DNA of 64,000 nt from Tenacibaculum jejuense (GTDB lineage Bacteria > Bacteroidota > Bacteroidia > Flavobacteriales > Flavobacteriaceae), in assembly GCF_900198195.1 (NCBI RefSeq), contig NZ_LT899436.1, forward strand, positions 1,054,001 through 1,118,000. The letters are read 5' to 3'. The translations under genes and the position numbers were made by a program. The notes under the pieces are model-generated. The model did not search any database. It saw only the letters and a program-made list of their open reading frames with translations, and was not told the origin of the DNA. Below, piece after piece: positions 1-8,730 of this stretch (positions are counted from its first letter, which is position 1; each line of letters opens with the position of its first letter).

Positions 1-861
1 CCTTTTGTGGGAGTTGGTTTTCAAACTTCAACTCTTGCTGGTCTTGTTGTTTTGGTATATGTGGCACGTTATTTAGCAAAGAATAAGGAAAAGAAGATTG
101 TATTTAAAGAGAGTTTGTTACAATTATGGTTGCCAGTAGGTTTGATATTAATATTGATTTTACCTGCAAACTTTTCTACTACAGCTATTATATTTTCGAT
201 GGTAATTATGTTAACTTTTATTGGAGGATATCCATTAAAATACATAGCGAATATTTTAGGAATTGGAGTTGTAGCATTAGGACTCTTTATTTTGGTGATA
301 AAAGCTTTTCCAGATGCGATGCCTAACCGATTAGCAACTTGGGAAAGTAGAATCGATGGTTTTTTTAATTCAGAAAACCAACCTGAAAATTATCAAGTTG
401 AAAAAGCAAAAATAGCCATTGCAACTGGAGGTCCTTTTGGAAAAGGAGCTGGTAAAAGTGTGCAGAAAAATTTCTTACCACAGTCTTCTTCAGATTTTAT
501 TTACGCAATTATTGTTGAAGAATATGGAATGATGGGAGCCTTATTGGTTATTTTTATGTATTTCTTGCTGTTATTCAGGATAATAATAGCTGCAAAAAAA
601 GCGACAACAATTTTTGCAACTTTATTAGTAATTGGCGTAGGTTTGCCGATCATTTTTCAGGCCATTATTAATATGGCTGTAGCGGTAAATTTATTTCCAG
701 TTACAGGGCAAACTTTACCACTAATTAGTAGTGGGGGAACTTCAATTTGGATGACTTGTTTTGCTTTAGGAATGGTCTTAAGTGTTAGTGCTTCGAAGAA
801 TGATACAGAAGAATCAATTTTAGATGATAATCCGTTAGATATTTTACATGAAACCATATAA
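1..861 (+). CDS. ftsW: Peptidoglycan glycosyltransferase FtsW, 5' end outside window
   Basis: SEDS-family membrane glycosyltransferase that polymerises lipid II at the division septum. The reading frame is open to the first base of the window, so the N-terminal part of the protein (roughly the first quarter to third of a usual FtsW) is missing and no start codon can be assigned. The visible 286 residues have several hydrophobic membrane segments, and near the C terminus the family signature GQTLPLISSGGTS. It is the first visible gene of a division cluster on the plus strand and is followed after 6 bases by murG. A second SEDS protein, RodA, is encoded at 21526-22803; the murG/ftsQ context here supports FtsW. 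Confidence 0.95.
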   Translation, partial: PFVGVGFQTSTLAGLVVLVYVARYLAKNKEKKIVFKESLLQLWLPVGLILILILPANFSTTAIIFSMVIMLTFIGGYPLKYIANILGIGVVALGLFILVIKAFPDAMPNRLATWESRIDGFFNSENQPENYQVEKAKIAIATGGPFGKGAGKSVQKNFLPQSSSDFIYAIIVEEYGMMGALLVIFMYFLLLFRIIIAAKKATTIFATLLVIGVGLPIIFQAIINMAVAVNLFPVTGQTLPLISSGGTSIWMTCFALGMVLSVSASKNDTEESILDDNPLDILHETI

Positions 862-867
862 ATATAA

Positions 868-1962
868 ATGACGATGGAAAAATCAATAAATGTTATAATA
901 AGTGGAGGTGGAACAGGAGGTCATATCTATCCTGCAATTGCCATAGCTAACGAAATAAAGTTACGCTATCCAACTGCGCATATATTATTTATTGGTGCCA
1001 AGGGTAAAATGGAAATGGAAAAAGTACCCAAAGCTGGTTATGAAATCAAAGGGTTGTGGATTTCGGGTATTCAAAGAAAATTAACATTACAAAACTTAAT
1101 GTTTCCATTTAAGCTAATAAGTAGTTTATGGAATGCAAGTAAAATTATAAGAAAATTTAAACCAGATGTTGCAATTGGAACAGGTGGTTTTGCAAGTGGG
1201 CCAGCTTTAATGATGGCAAACAGAAAAGGTATTCCTACTGTGATTCAAGAACAAAATTCTTATCCAGGAATTACCAATAAATTATTAAGTAAAAAAGCAA
1301 AAAAGATTTGTGTTGCTTACGATAATTTAGAGCGATTCTTTCCGTTAGATAAAATCGTGAAAACGGGTAACCCTGTGCGACAAGATCTGTTGTTGATACA
1401 TACAAAAAGCGAAGAAGCACAAGAGTTTTTTGGTTTAAATACGGCTAAAAAAACAATCTTAGTTATTGGAGGAAGTTTAGGTGCAAGAAGAATTAATCAA
1501 TTAATAGCTACGGAACTTGAATTTTTTCAAAAGCAAGAGGTACAAGTAATCTGGCAATGTGGAAAACTGTATTACGAGGAGTACAAAGAGTATGGGAATG
1601 ATAATGTTCAGGTGCACCAGTTTTTGAACCGAATGGATTTGGCTTATGCAGCAGCTGATTTTGTAATATCAAGAGCAGGAGCAAGTTCAGTATCTGAATT
1701 GTGTATTGTTGGAAAGCCTGTATTGTTTATTCCTTCGCCAAATGTTGCAGAAGATCATCAAACTAAAAACGCTAAGTCTATTGTAGATAAGCATGGTGCA
1801 ATAATGTTACGAGAGAGTGAATTACATACTTTTCCTGTAGTTTTTGAAACATTACTTAGAGATAAAGGCAAACAGGAAAGTTTAAGTGAAAATATTAAAG
1901 AGTTAGCATTACCAAATGCTACAAATCATATAGTAAACGAAATCGAGAGATTAATAAATTAG
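868..1962 (+). CDS. murG: UDP-GlcNAc:lipid I N-acetylglucosaminyltransferase MurG
   Basis: Adds GlcNAc to lipid I to make lipid II, at the inner face of the cytoplasmic membrane. The 364-residue protein has the N-terminal glycine-rich loop [12 protein letters not shown], the acceptor-domain motif [10 protein letters not shown], and the nucleotide-sugar part with [10 protein letters not shown] and [11 protein letters not shown], as expected for this GT28-type enzyme. The start ATGACGATGG has a second in-frame ATG two codons later which is an equally possible start. The gene lies between ftsW and murC; its TAG stop shares its last base with the GTG start of murC, which suggests translational coupling. 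Confidence 0.97.
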   Translation: MTMEKSINVIISGGGTGGHIYPAIAIANEIKLRYPTAHILFIGAKGKMEMEKVPKAGYEIKGLWISGIQRKLTLQNLMFPFKLISSLWNASKIIRKFKPDVAIGTGGFASGPALMMANRKGIPTVIQEQNSYPGITNKLLSKKAKKICVAYDNLERFFPLDKIVKTGNPVRQDLLLIHTKSEEAQEFFGLNTAKKTILVIGGSLGARRINQLIATELEFFQKQEVQVIWQCGKLYYEEYKEYGNDNVQVHQFLNRMDLAYAAADFVISRAGASSVSELCIVGKPVLFIPSPNVAEDHQTKNAKSIVDKHGAIMLRESELHTFPVVFETLLRDKGKQESLSENIKELALPNATNHIVNEIERLIN

Positions 1963-3308
1963 TGAATTTAAAAGATATACATATTATCTATTTCATAGGA
2001 ATCGGAGGTATTGGAATGAGTGCTCTAGCTCGTTATTTTCATGCGAATGGAAAACAAGTTACAGGCTATGATAAAACCCCTTCTCCTATTACTGAGAATT
2101 TACAAACTTTAGGAATAGAAATTCATTTTGAAGATGATATCAATCTAATCCCGAAAGAAGTTTTTGTTAAAGAAAATTCACTTGTGGTTTACACGCCTGC
2201 TATTCCAAAAACACATACAGAGTTTAATTATTTTAAAGATAATGGCTTCGAAGTGTTAAAAAGAGCCGAGATTTTAGGTAGAATTACGAATGATACTTAT
2301 TGTTTAGCAGTAGCAGGAACTCATGGGAAAACAACGACTTCTTCGATACTAGGACATATTATGCAACCTATAGAAGCTACAGCTTTTTTAGGAGGAATTG
2401 CTGAGAATTATAGTTCAAATTTAATTCTAGGAAAAGATAAAATTTCTGTTGTTGAGGCAGATGAGTTTGATCGTTCTTTTTTACACTTATCTCCAAATAT
2501 TGCGTGTATTACATCTATGGACGCAGATCATTTAGATATATATGGAGAACATCAGGCGCTTTTAGATTCTTTTAAAGCATTTTCTAATAAAGTTTCTGAT
2601 CAGCTAATTGTAGCAAAAGGATTACCTATTGAAGGTTTAACATATGCTATTGAAGAGGATGCTGATTATGTTGCTTCTAATTTAAGAATAGTAAATGGAG
2701 TATATGTTTTTGACGTTAAAACTCCTAAAAATAATATAAATGATGTTGAGTTTTCTTTACCAGGAAGACATAATATTATGAATGCTCTTGCGGCATTAGC
2801 TTTAGCTGATGTTTATGGGGTGAGTTTAGATAAAATTAAAGAACAATTAGCTAGTTTTTCTGGGGTACAGCGTCGTTTTGCTTATAAAGTAAGATCAGAA
2901 AGTTTAGTGCTAATTGATGATTATGCGCATCATCCAACTGAGATCAATGCGGTAGAAAGTGCAGTTCGAGAAATGTATCCAAGTGAAGAAGTTTTAGTGG
3001 TTTTTCAGCCGCATTTATTCACTAGAACAAGAGATTTTGTAGATGATTTTGCGTTATCGTTATCTAAATTCGATCAAGTCATGTTGCTAGATATTTATCC
3101 AGCAAGAGAATTACCAATTGAAGGGGTTACTTCAAAGTGGTTGTTAGATAAGATTACAGCTGAAAAAAAACAGTTGTTGTCTAAAGAAGAAGTGGTTAAG
3201 CAAATTAAACTGGCTAATGCTAAAGTGATAGTAATGTTAGGAGCAGGTGATATTGGCTTAATGGTAAATGAAGTAAAAGATGAGTTAATAAAGGAATACA
3301 ATTTGTAG
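1962..3308 (+). CDS. murC: UDP-N-acetylmuramate--L-alanine ligase MurC
   Basis: ATP-dependent cytoplasmic ligase that adds L-Ala to UDP-MurNAc, the first amino-acid step of peptidoglycan precursor synthesis. The 448-residue protein shows the Mur-ligase order: N-terminal FIGIGGIGMSALA (UDP-sugar binding), central P-loop AGTHGKTTTSSILGHI, VVEADEFDRSFL, and DDYAHHPTEI in the last third. It starts with GTG in the arrangement TAGTG, overlapping the murG stop by one base, and ends in the same arrangement with ftsQ. No other start lies near enough to rival this GTG. Family assignment is secure. Confidence 0.97.
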   Translation: MNLKDIHIIYFIGIGGIGMSALARYFHANGKQVTGYDKTPSPITENLQTLGIEIHFEDDINLIPKEVFVKENSLVVYTPAIPKTHTEFNYFKDNGFEVLKRAEILGRITNDTYCLAVAGTHGKTTTSSILGHIMQPIEATAFLGGIAENYSSNLILGKDKISVVEADEFDRSFLHLSPNIACITSMDADHLDIYGEHQALLDSFKAFSNKVSDQLIVAKGLPIEGLTYAIEEDADYVASNLRIVNGVYVFDVKTPKNNINDVEFSLPGRHNIMNALAALALADVYGVSLDKIKEQLASFSGVQRRFAYKVRSESLVLIDDYAHHPTEINAVESAVREMYPSEEVLVVFQPHLFTRTRDFVDDFALSLSKFDQVMLLDIYPARELPIEGVTSKWLLDKITAEKKQLLSKEEVVKQIKLANAKVIVMLGAGDIGLMVNEVKDELIKEYNL

Positions 3309-4051
3309 TGATTAAAAAAGTAACAAAATATTTTGTATTCATAGGTTTAGTAACAGGTTTACTAGTCTTGTATAGTTTTACAAAAAAACGAAATCAACAA
3401 AAAGTTGTTGATGCAATTACTGTAGAATTTAACGAAGGTTCTAATCCTTTTTTAACTCATGAGTCGGTTAATAAATTGTTAATACAAAGTCAAGTGACAG
3501 TTAAAAACCAACCAAAAAGTATATTAGATTTACATCATCTAGAAAATAGGGTAGCGTCAAATCCATATGTAGAAAAAGCGAGAGTTTTTATAACGCTTGG
3601 GGGAGTGTTAAAAACTCATATCACACAAAAAGAGCCTATCGCTAGGATTATTTCTGATAACGAGGTTTATTATATTGATAAAGAGGGGGCTAAAATCCCG
3701 TTGTCGTCAAGTTTTTCTGCACGTGTACCTATAATTAATGGAGACAATCTGTCTGAGAAATTACAAGAAATAACGCAATTGGTGCTGTTTATTTCCAAGG
3801 ATCAATTTCTCCAAAAAGAAGTGACAGGAATTCAAATACTGAACACTAATGAGTATGTTTTTACTGTAAGAAGTGGAAACTACAGAGTAGAGTTTGGTAA
3901 ATATGAAGATGTAAATTTGAAATTTAAAAAATTGAAAGCTTTTTATAATAAAGCGATCAAGGATAAGACAATAAAAAAGTATAAAACAATAAACCTTAAG
4001 TATCACAACCAAGTGGTATGTACAAAAGAAAATCAAGATGGAGAACAATAA
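3308..4051 (+). CDS. ftsQ: Cell division protein FtsQ
   Basis: Single-pass membrane protein of the divisome, by position and architecture. The 247-residue product has a short basic N terminus, one membrane segment at about residues 8-24 (FVFIGLVTGLLVLYSF), and a periplasmic part that fits a POTRA plus beta-domain (for example VASNPYVEKARVFITLGGVLKTHITQKEP). FtsQ sequences diverge strongly, so the call rests on layout (murC-ftsQ-ftsA-ftsZ) as much as on sequence. The start is GTG overlapping the murC stop by one base; the 3' end overlaps ftsA by 14 bases. Confidence 0.88.
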   Translation: MIKKVTKYFVFIGLVTGLLVLYSFTKKRNQQKVVDAITVEFNEGSNPFLTHESVNKLLIQSQVTVKNQPKSILDLHHLENRVASNPYVEKARVFITLGGVLKTHITQKEPIARIISDNEVYYIDKEGAKIPLSSSFSARVPIINGDNLSEKLQEITQLVLFISKDQFLQKEVTGIQILNTNEYVFTVRSGNYRVEFGKYEDVNLKFKKLKAFYNKAIKDKTIKKYKTINLKYHNQVVCTKENQDGEQ

Positions 4052-5384
4052 AATCGCAGTTGGTTTAGATATTGGTACAACCAAGATTGTTGCCATGATT
4101 GGTCGTAAGAACGAATATGATAAAATAGAAGTTCTTGGCATTGGTAAAGCAAAAAGCTTGGGAGTGAAAAGAGGAGTGGTAAATAATATCACGCAAACAA
4201 TTCAGTCAATACAACAAGCAGTAGATGAAGCAGAAAGTGTATCTGGCCAACGAATTGATAATGTAGTCGTAGGAATTGCTGGTCAACATATCAGAAGTTT
4301 ACACCACAGTGATTACATCACCAGAGATAATGCTGATGAAGTAATTAAAGATGAAGATATAGATGATCTAGTTAACCAAGTACATAAATTAGTGATGTTG
4401 CCTGGTGAAGAAATTATTCATGTGTTGCCACAGGAATTTAAAGTAGATAGTCAACCAGACATTAAGGAACCAATTGGAATGTATGGTGGAAGACTTGAAG
4501 CTAATTTTCATGTTGTTGTAGGGCAGGTTTCTTCTATCAGAAATATTGGAAGATGTGTAAAAAGTGCAGGTTTAAATCTATCTGACATTACATTAGAACC
4601 TTTAGCATCAGCTTCAGCAGTTTTAAGTCAAGAAGAAAAAGAAGCAGGAGTTGCTTTAATTGATATAGGTGGTGGTACAACGGATTTAGCCATTTTTAAA
4701 GATGGAATTATTCGTCACACTGCTGTTATTCCTTTTGGAGGAAATGTAATTACAGAAGATATTAAAGAAGGATGTTCGATAATTGAAAAGCAAGCAGAAT
4801 TATTAAAAATTAAGTTTGGTTCAGCTTGGCCAGGAGAAAATAAAGAAACTGAAATTGTTTCTATTCCAGGTTTAAGAGGAAGAGAACCTAAAGAGATTAC
4901 CTTAAAGAATCTTTCAAAAATAATTCACGCAAGAGTTCAAGAAATTATTGAACATGTGTATTTAGAAATTAAAAATTACGGACACGAAACTCAAAAAGGA
5001 AAATTAATTGCAGGAATTGTTTTAACAGGTGGAGGATCACAATTAAAACATTTACGTCAGTTAGTTGAATACATCACAGGAATGGATACTCGTATTGGTT
5101 ATCCAAACGAACATTTAGCGGGTGGAAGTGATGATGTGTTATCAAGCCCATCATACGCTACAGCTGTAGGTTTGTTAATGGAAGGTTTAGATAAATACAA
5201 TAAAGAAGAGCCTGTAGTAGTTGTAGATGAAGTAGAAACTGAACCGCAAGTTGAAGAAGAAAATATTGTAGCAGAAGAGGAAAAAACTGAACAAAGAGAA
5301 GTGTATAGGCCAAAGCCTAAAGGAAAATCGTTTTTAGAGAAATTTACAGAACGATTTAAAGAGTTTTTAGATAACGCTGAATAA
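4038..5384 (+). CDS. ftsA: Cell division protein FtsA
   Basis: Actin-like ATPase that ties FtsZ filaments to the membrane. The 448-residue protein has the phosphate-1 motif VGLDIGTTKIVAMIG at the N terminus, the phosphate-2 motif IDIGGGTTDLAIF, and the adenosine-site glycines LTGGGSQLKHL. An acidic linker (about residues 390-425) leads to a C-terminal amphipathic tail, SFLEKFTERFKEFLDNAE, the type of segment that inserts in the membrane in FtsA. The start lies inside ftsQ (14-base overlap); ftsZ follows after 48 bases. A separate microgene at 28774-28890 ends in a very similar tail. Confidence 0.97.
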   Translation: MENNKIAVGLDIGTTKIVAMIGRKNEYDKIEVLGIGKAKSLGVKRGVVNNITQTIQSIQQAVDEAESVSGQRIDNVVVGIAGQHIRSLHHSDYITRDNADEVIKDEDIDDLVNQVHKLVMLPGEEIIHVLPQEFKVDSQPDIKEPIGMYGGRLEANFHVVVGQVSSIRNIGRCVKSAGLNLSDITLEPLASASAVLSQEEKEAGVALIDIGGGTTDLAIFKDGIIRHTAVIPFGGNVITEDIKEGCSIIEKQAELLKIKFGSAWPGENKETEIVSIPGLRGREPKEITLKNLSKIIHARVQEIIEHVYLEIKNYGHETQKGKLIAGIVLTGGGSQLKHLRQLVEYITGMDTRIGYPNEHLAGGSDDVLSSPSYATAVGLLMEGLDKYNKEEPVVVVDEVETEPQVEEENIVAEEEKTEQREVYRPKPKGKSFLEKFTERFKEFLDNAE

Positions 5385-5432
5385 GAGAAGATAAAGAAAT
5401 ATAGGGATTAATTAACAAAAAGAAGAGTTATT

Positions 5433-7286
5433 ATGAGCGCAGAATTTGATAACATTTCATTTGATATGCCAAAAACACAATCAAATACGATTAAAGTGAT
5501 TGGTGTAGGTGGAGGAGGAAGCAATGCCGTAAACCACATGTATAGCAAACAAATTCACGGAGTAGATTTCGTAATTTGTAACACAGATGCACAGGCGTTG
5601 GAGAATAGTCCAATTCCAAACAAAATTCAACTGGGAGCACATTTAACTTCTGGTTTAGGTGCTGGTGCAAATCCAGAAATTGGAGCTCAAGCAGCAGCAG
5701 AAAGTATACAAGAAATTCAACAGATGTTAAATACACATACAAAAATGGTATTTATCACTGCTGGTATGGGAGGTGGTACCGGAACTGGTGCTGCACCAAT
5801 TATAGCAAAAATTGCTAAGGATATGGATATTTTAACGGTGGGAATCGTTACTATGCCATTCCAATTTGAAGGTAGAATGCGCTCAAAACAAGCTCAGAAA
5901 GGAATTGATGAGTTACGTAATAATGTAGATTCTTTAATTGTTATCAATAATAATAAACTTCGTGAAGTTTATGGAAACTTAGGATTTAAATCAGGTTTCT
6001 CAAAAGCAGATGAAGTATTAGCAACAGCGGCTAAAGGAATAGCAGAAGTAATTACACATCACTATAAGCAAAATATCGATTTACATGACGCTAGAACGGT
6101 ATTAGCAAACAGTGGAACAGCAATAATGGGTTCTGCAAAAGAGTCTGGTGAAAGTAGAGCTAAAAACGCTATTGTAAAAGCTTTAGATTCTCCGTTGTTA
6201 AATGACAATAAAATTACTGGTGCTAAAAATGTGTTATTGTTAATTGTTTCTGGAACAAATGAGGTAACTCTAGATGAAATTGGAGAAATCAATGATTATA
6301 TCCAAACAGAAGCTGGTTACGATGCTAACATCATTATGGGTATTGGTGAAGACGAAAGTTTAGAAGAAGGAATTTCGGTAACTATCGTGGCAACTGGATT
6401 TGCTTTAGATCAGCAGAATACAATCAATAATACTGAAACAAAGAAGATTGTTCATACGTTAGAAGATGAGCAAAAAGCTACTTACGAGTTTGATAAAAAG
6501 ACAGTGGTAAAATCTAGAATAATAGATGAGCCTATTGCTCCAACAAATCAAAAAGTAGTTCATGTTTTAGATTTAGAAGAAAAATCAGAGCCTAAAAATG
6601 GTTTAATTCAAACTACAGAAGCGATTAAAAATATCGATGTAGTTTTTGAAGAAGTAAATTATAATACTGTTGCTGAAGATGATTTTGTAATTACAAACAT
6701 GACGCAAACACATGTTGAAGAGAAGATCGAAGAAGCTCCAATTCAACAAAATTTGTTATTTGATTTACCATTAAATTCTTATGAAGAAATTAAGCCAGTA
6801 ACAACTAAAAATGATTTAATTGATACAACAGAATCAATTAAAAATATTGAAGTTGAATTTGAAGAAGTTAAACCTAAAATCGAAAAACGTTTCGTATTAG
6901 AAGACTTTGATATAAAACCAACTATTGGAAAAAGCTCTACACCAGCTATTGAAGCTGAAGAAGAAGAAGCTTTAAAGTTTGAGGTTAGAACTAAAACAGA
7001 AAACGAAGTTATAGAAGATGACGGTGAAGCTTCTCCATTAAGTTTAACAATTTCTGAGTTACAAAAGAGAGCTCAAGAAAGAAGAGATAAAATGAAAGGA
7101 TTCAACTATAAATTCTCTGATAAAGTAAACCAGAATATCGATGAAATTGAAAAACAACCTGCATATAAAAGGTTAGGAGTAGATTTAGATAACTCTAAGA
7201 TCAGCGAAAAGAAAACACCTTTAAATACAAATAATGACGAATTTTTACGTTCTAATAATTCGTTTTTACATGATAATGTAGATTAG
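5433..7286 (+). CDS. ftsZ: Cell division GTPase FtsZ with long C-terminal extension
   Basis: Tubulin-like GTPase that forms the Z-ring. The GTPase core is in the first 330 or so residues, with GVGGGGSNAVNHM, the tubulin signature GGGTGTGAAPIIAK and the synergy-loop region NSGTAIMGSAKESG. The protein is 617 residues long because of an extension of nearly 290 residues, acidic and probably disordered, ending in SNNSFLHDNVD. Within the extension a motif is duplicated: residues 390-408 (LIQTTEAIKNIDVVFEEV) and 461-479 (LIDTTESIKNIEVEFEEV). Long FtsZ tails are usual in Bacteroidota; the duplication is what I see here. A terminator follows 24 bases after the stop. Confidence 0.97.
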   Translation: MSAEFDNISFDMPKTQSNTIKVIGVGGGGSNAVNHMYSKQIHGVDFVICNTDAQALENSPIPNKIQLGAHLTSGLGAGANPEIGAQAAAESIQEIQQMLNTHTKMVFITAGMGGGTGTGAAPIIAKIAKDMDILTVGIVTMPFQFEGRMRSKQAQKGIDELRNNVDSLIVINNNKLREVYGNLGFKSGFSKADEVLATAAKGIAEVITHHYKQNIDLHDARTVLANSGTAIMGSAKESGESRAKNAIVKALDSPLLNDNKITGAKNVLLLIVSGTNEVTLDEIGEINDYIQTEAGYDANIIMGIGEDESLEEGISVTIVATGFALDQQNTINNTETKKIVHTLEDEQKATYEFDKKTVVKSRIIDEPIAPTNQKVVHVLDLEEKSEPKNGLIQTTEAIKNIDVVFEEVNYNTVAEDDFVITNMTQTHVEEKIEEAPIQQNLLFDLPLNSYEEIKPVTTKNDLIDTTESIKNIEVEFEEVKPKIEKRFVLEDFDIKPTIGKSSTPAIEAEEEEALKFEVRTKTENEVIEDDGEASPLSLTISELQKRAQERRDKMKGFNYKFSDKVNQNIDEIEKQPAYKRLGVDLDNSKISEKKTPLNTNNDEFLRSNNSFLHDNVD

Positions 7287-7310
7287 TATTTGTAAAATAA
7301 CAACTAAAAG

Positions 7311-7336
7311 AAAATCCTGAGAAATCAGGATTTTTT
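7311..7336 (+). terminator. Rho-independent terminator after ftsZ
   Basis: AAAATCCTGA and TCAGGATTTT form a 10-bp stem closed by a GAAA tetraloop and followed by a T-run (7325-7336). It marks the end of the division cluster transcript. Confidence 0.9.
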
Positions 7337-7365
7337 TTATCATTATATTTGAAAAAAGAAAACTC

Positions 7366-7812
7366 ATGAGTGTACAACAAGAAGTAATGAATAAAATGAA
7401 AGAAGCTATGAAATCTAAGGATACTGTAGCTTTAACTGCTTTAAGAGCTTTAAAATCGGCTTTTATGTTAGCTAAAACAGAAGCAGGAGCTGGAGAATTA
7501 TCAGAAGATCAAGAATTGAAAATAATTCAGAAGCAAGTAAAACAAAGAAAAGATAGTGCAGAAGTTTTTATTAGTCAAGATAGACAAGATTTAGCAGATC
7601 CTGAATTAGCTGAAGCTAAAGTTTTAGAACAATTTTTACCAGAAGCCTTAAGTGAAGATGAAATTGCAAAAGTAGTTGTAGAAGTAATAGCACAAGTAGG
7701 AGCAGAAGGGATGAAAGATATGGGTAAAGTAATGGGAGTTGTTTCAAAAAAATTAGCAGGTCAGGCTGATGGAAAAACGATTTCTACAATTGTAAAGCAA
7801 AAATTAGCTTAG
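7366..7812 (+). CDS. GatB/YqeY domain protein
   Basis: A 148-residue stand-alone protein of the YqeY family, related to the C-terminal tail domain of the amidotransferase subunit GatB. Typical elements are KSKDTVALTALRALKSA at the N terminus, KQRKDSAEVF in the middle, LEQFLPEALSEDEI and GMKDMGKVMGVVSKKLAGQADG towards the end. The cellular role of the free-standing domain is not established; a role in tRNA-dependent amidation is only inferred from the homology. The gene has its own start after the ftsZ terminator, so it is probably transcribed separately. Confidence 0.9.
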   Translation: MSVQQEVMNKMKEAMKSKDTVALTALRALKSAFMLAKTEAGAGELSEDQELKIIQKQVKQRKDSAEVFISQDRQDLADPELAEAKVLEQFLPEALSEDEIAKVVVEVIAQVGAEGMKDMGKVMGVVSKKLAGQADGKTISTIVKQKLA

Positions 7813-7892
7813 TTAAACATCCATATAGGTTTTATTCAAACAATTTAAATGATCGTCTGAATCTAAATTTTAATGATATTACGATAGTATAA

Positions 7893-8699
7893 ATGAAGTC
7901 ATTTTATATTTTAAAGCTAACCTTTTATTTGGTTAGCTTTCTTGCTTTTTTATTGAATATAGTTGAACGTATTTTTGTTTTTCTATTCAATAAACCAATT
8001 TTCATACATACGTATTTAGTAAAAAAGAGATTACCCAGACATAAAAAAGAATTTTTAGAAACATCTGTTAAATTTTATCAAAACTTAACAGACAAACAAA
8101 AGCCTTATTTTGAACATAGGTTAGTTAAATTTCTAAGAAACTATAGTTTTATTTCTAGAGATGGTTTCAACATAACGCCAGAAGTTAAAATTTTAATAGC
8201 TTCATCTTATATAAAGTTAACTTTTGGAATGCGAAAGTATTTAACATCAACATTTAATAAAATTATTATATATCCTACTTCTTATTATTCATTAGTAACT
8301 AAGCAATATCATAAAGGAGAATTTAATCCAGGATTAAAGTTAATTATATTCTCATGGGAAGACTTTCTGCTAGGAGAAGTAATTTTGAATGATAATTTAA
8401 ACTTAGGAATTCATGAATTTACACATGCATTAACGTTTCATGGTAAGCAATCTAAAGATGTAAGCGCAAGAATTTTTTATAGAACATACTTAGAAATTAT
8501 CAAGTTTATGAAAAATCCAGATAATTCTGAAAGAGTTATAAAGTCAGGTTATTTTAGAGATTATGCGAATACAAATGCATTAGAATTTGTTTCTGTAATT
8601 ATGGAACATTTTTTTGAAACTCCTGAAGATTTAAAGCAGAAATTCCCAAGACTTTATTTTAAAGTCGAGACAATGTTGAATTATAAAACAGTAATATAA
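7893..8699 (+). CDS. Putative zinc peptidase of the MtfA (M90) family
   Basis: The 268-residue protein has an N-terminal hydrophobic segment (about residues 8-34) and then a domain resembling MtfA, with SWEDFLLGEVILNDNLN before the zinc motif HEFTH at residues 174-178 and a downstream NALEFVSVIMEHFFE that would supply the glutamate ligand. MtfA of Escherichia coli is a peptidase that also binds the regulator Mlc; whether this protein has any regulatory partner cannot be told, and the membrane anchor differs from soluble MtfA. It stands alone on the plus strand, converging on the next gene with a shared hairpin between them. Confidence 0.8.
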   Translation: MKSFYILKLTFYLVSFLAFLLNIVERIFVFLFNKPIFIHTYLVKKRLPRHKKEFLETSVKFYQNLTDKQKPYFEHRLVKFLRNYSFISRDGFNITPEVKILIASSYIKLTFGMRKYLTSTFNKIIIYPTSYYSLVTKQYHKGEFNPGLKLIIFSWEDFLLGEVILNDNLNLGIHEFTHALTFHGKQSKDVSARIFYRTYLEIIKFMKNPDNSERVIKSGYFRDYANTNALEFVSVIMEHFFETPEDLKQKFPRLYFKVETMLNYKTVI

Positions 8700-8724
8700 A
8701 GGTGATATTTTTAATATCACCTTT
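8698..8724. terminator. Bidirectional terminator hairpin between convergent genes
   Basis: AAAGGTGATAT and ATATCACCTTT form an 11-bp stem in the 31-base gap between the M90 peptidase gene (plus) and the amidase fusion gene (minus). It can serve both strands, although the T-runs are short. Confidence 0.7.
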
Positions 8725-8730
8725 ATATGT

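Noticed and set aside
3761..4192. 143-residue minus-strand frame across ftsQ and ftsA
   Set aside because: Antisense to two firmly identified, overlapping genes; a shadow frame.
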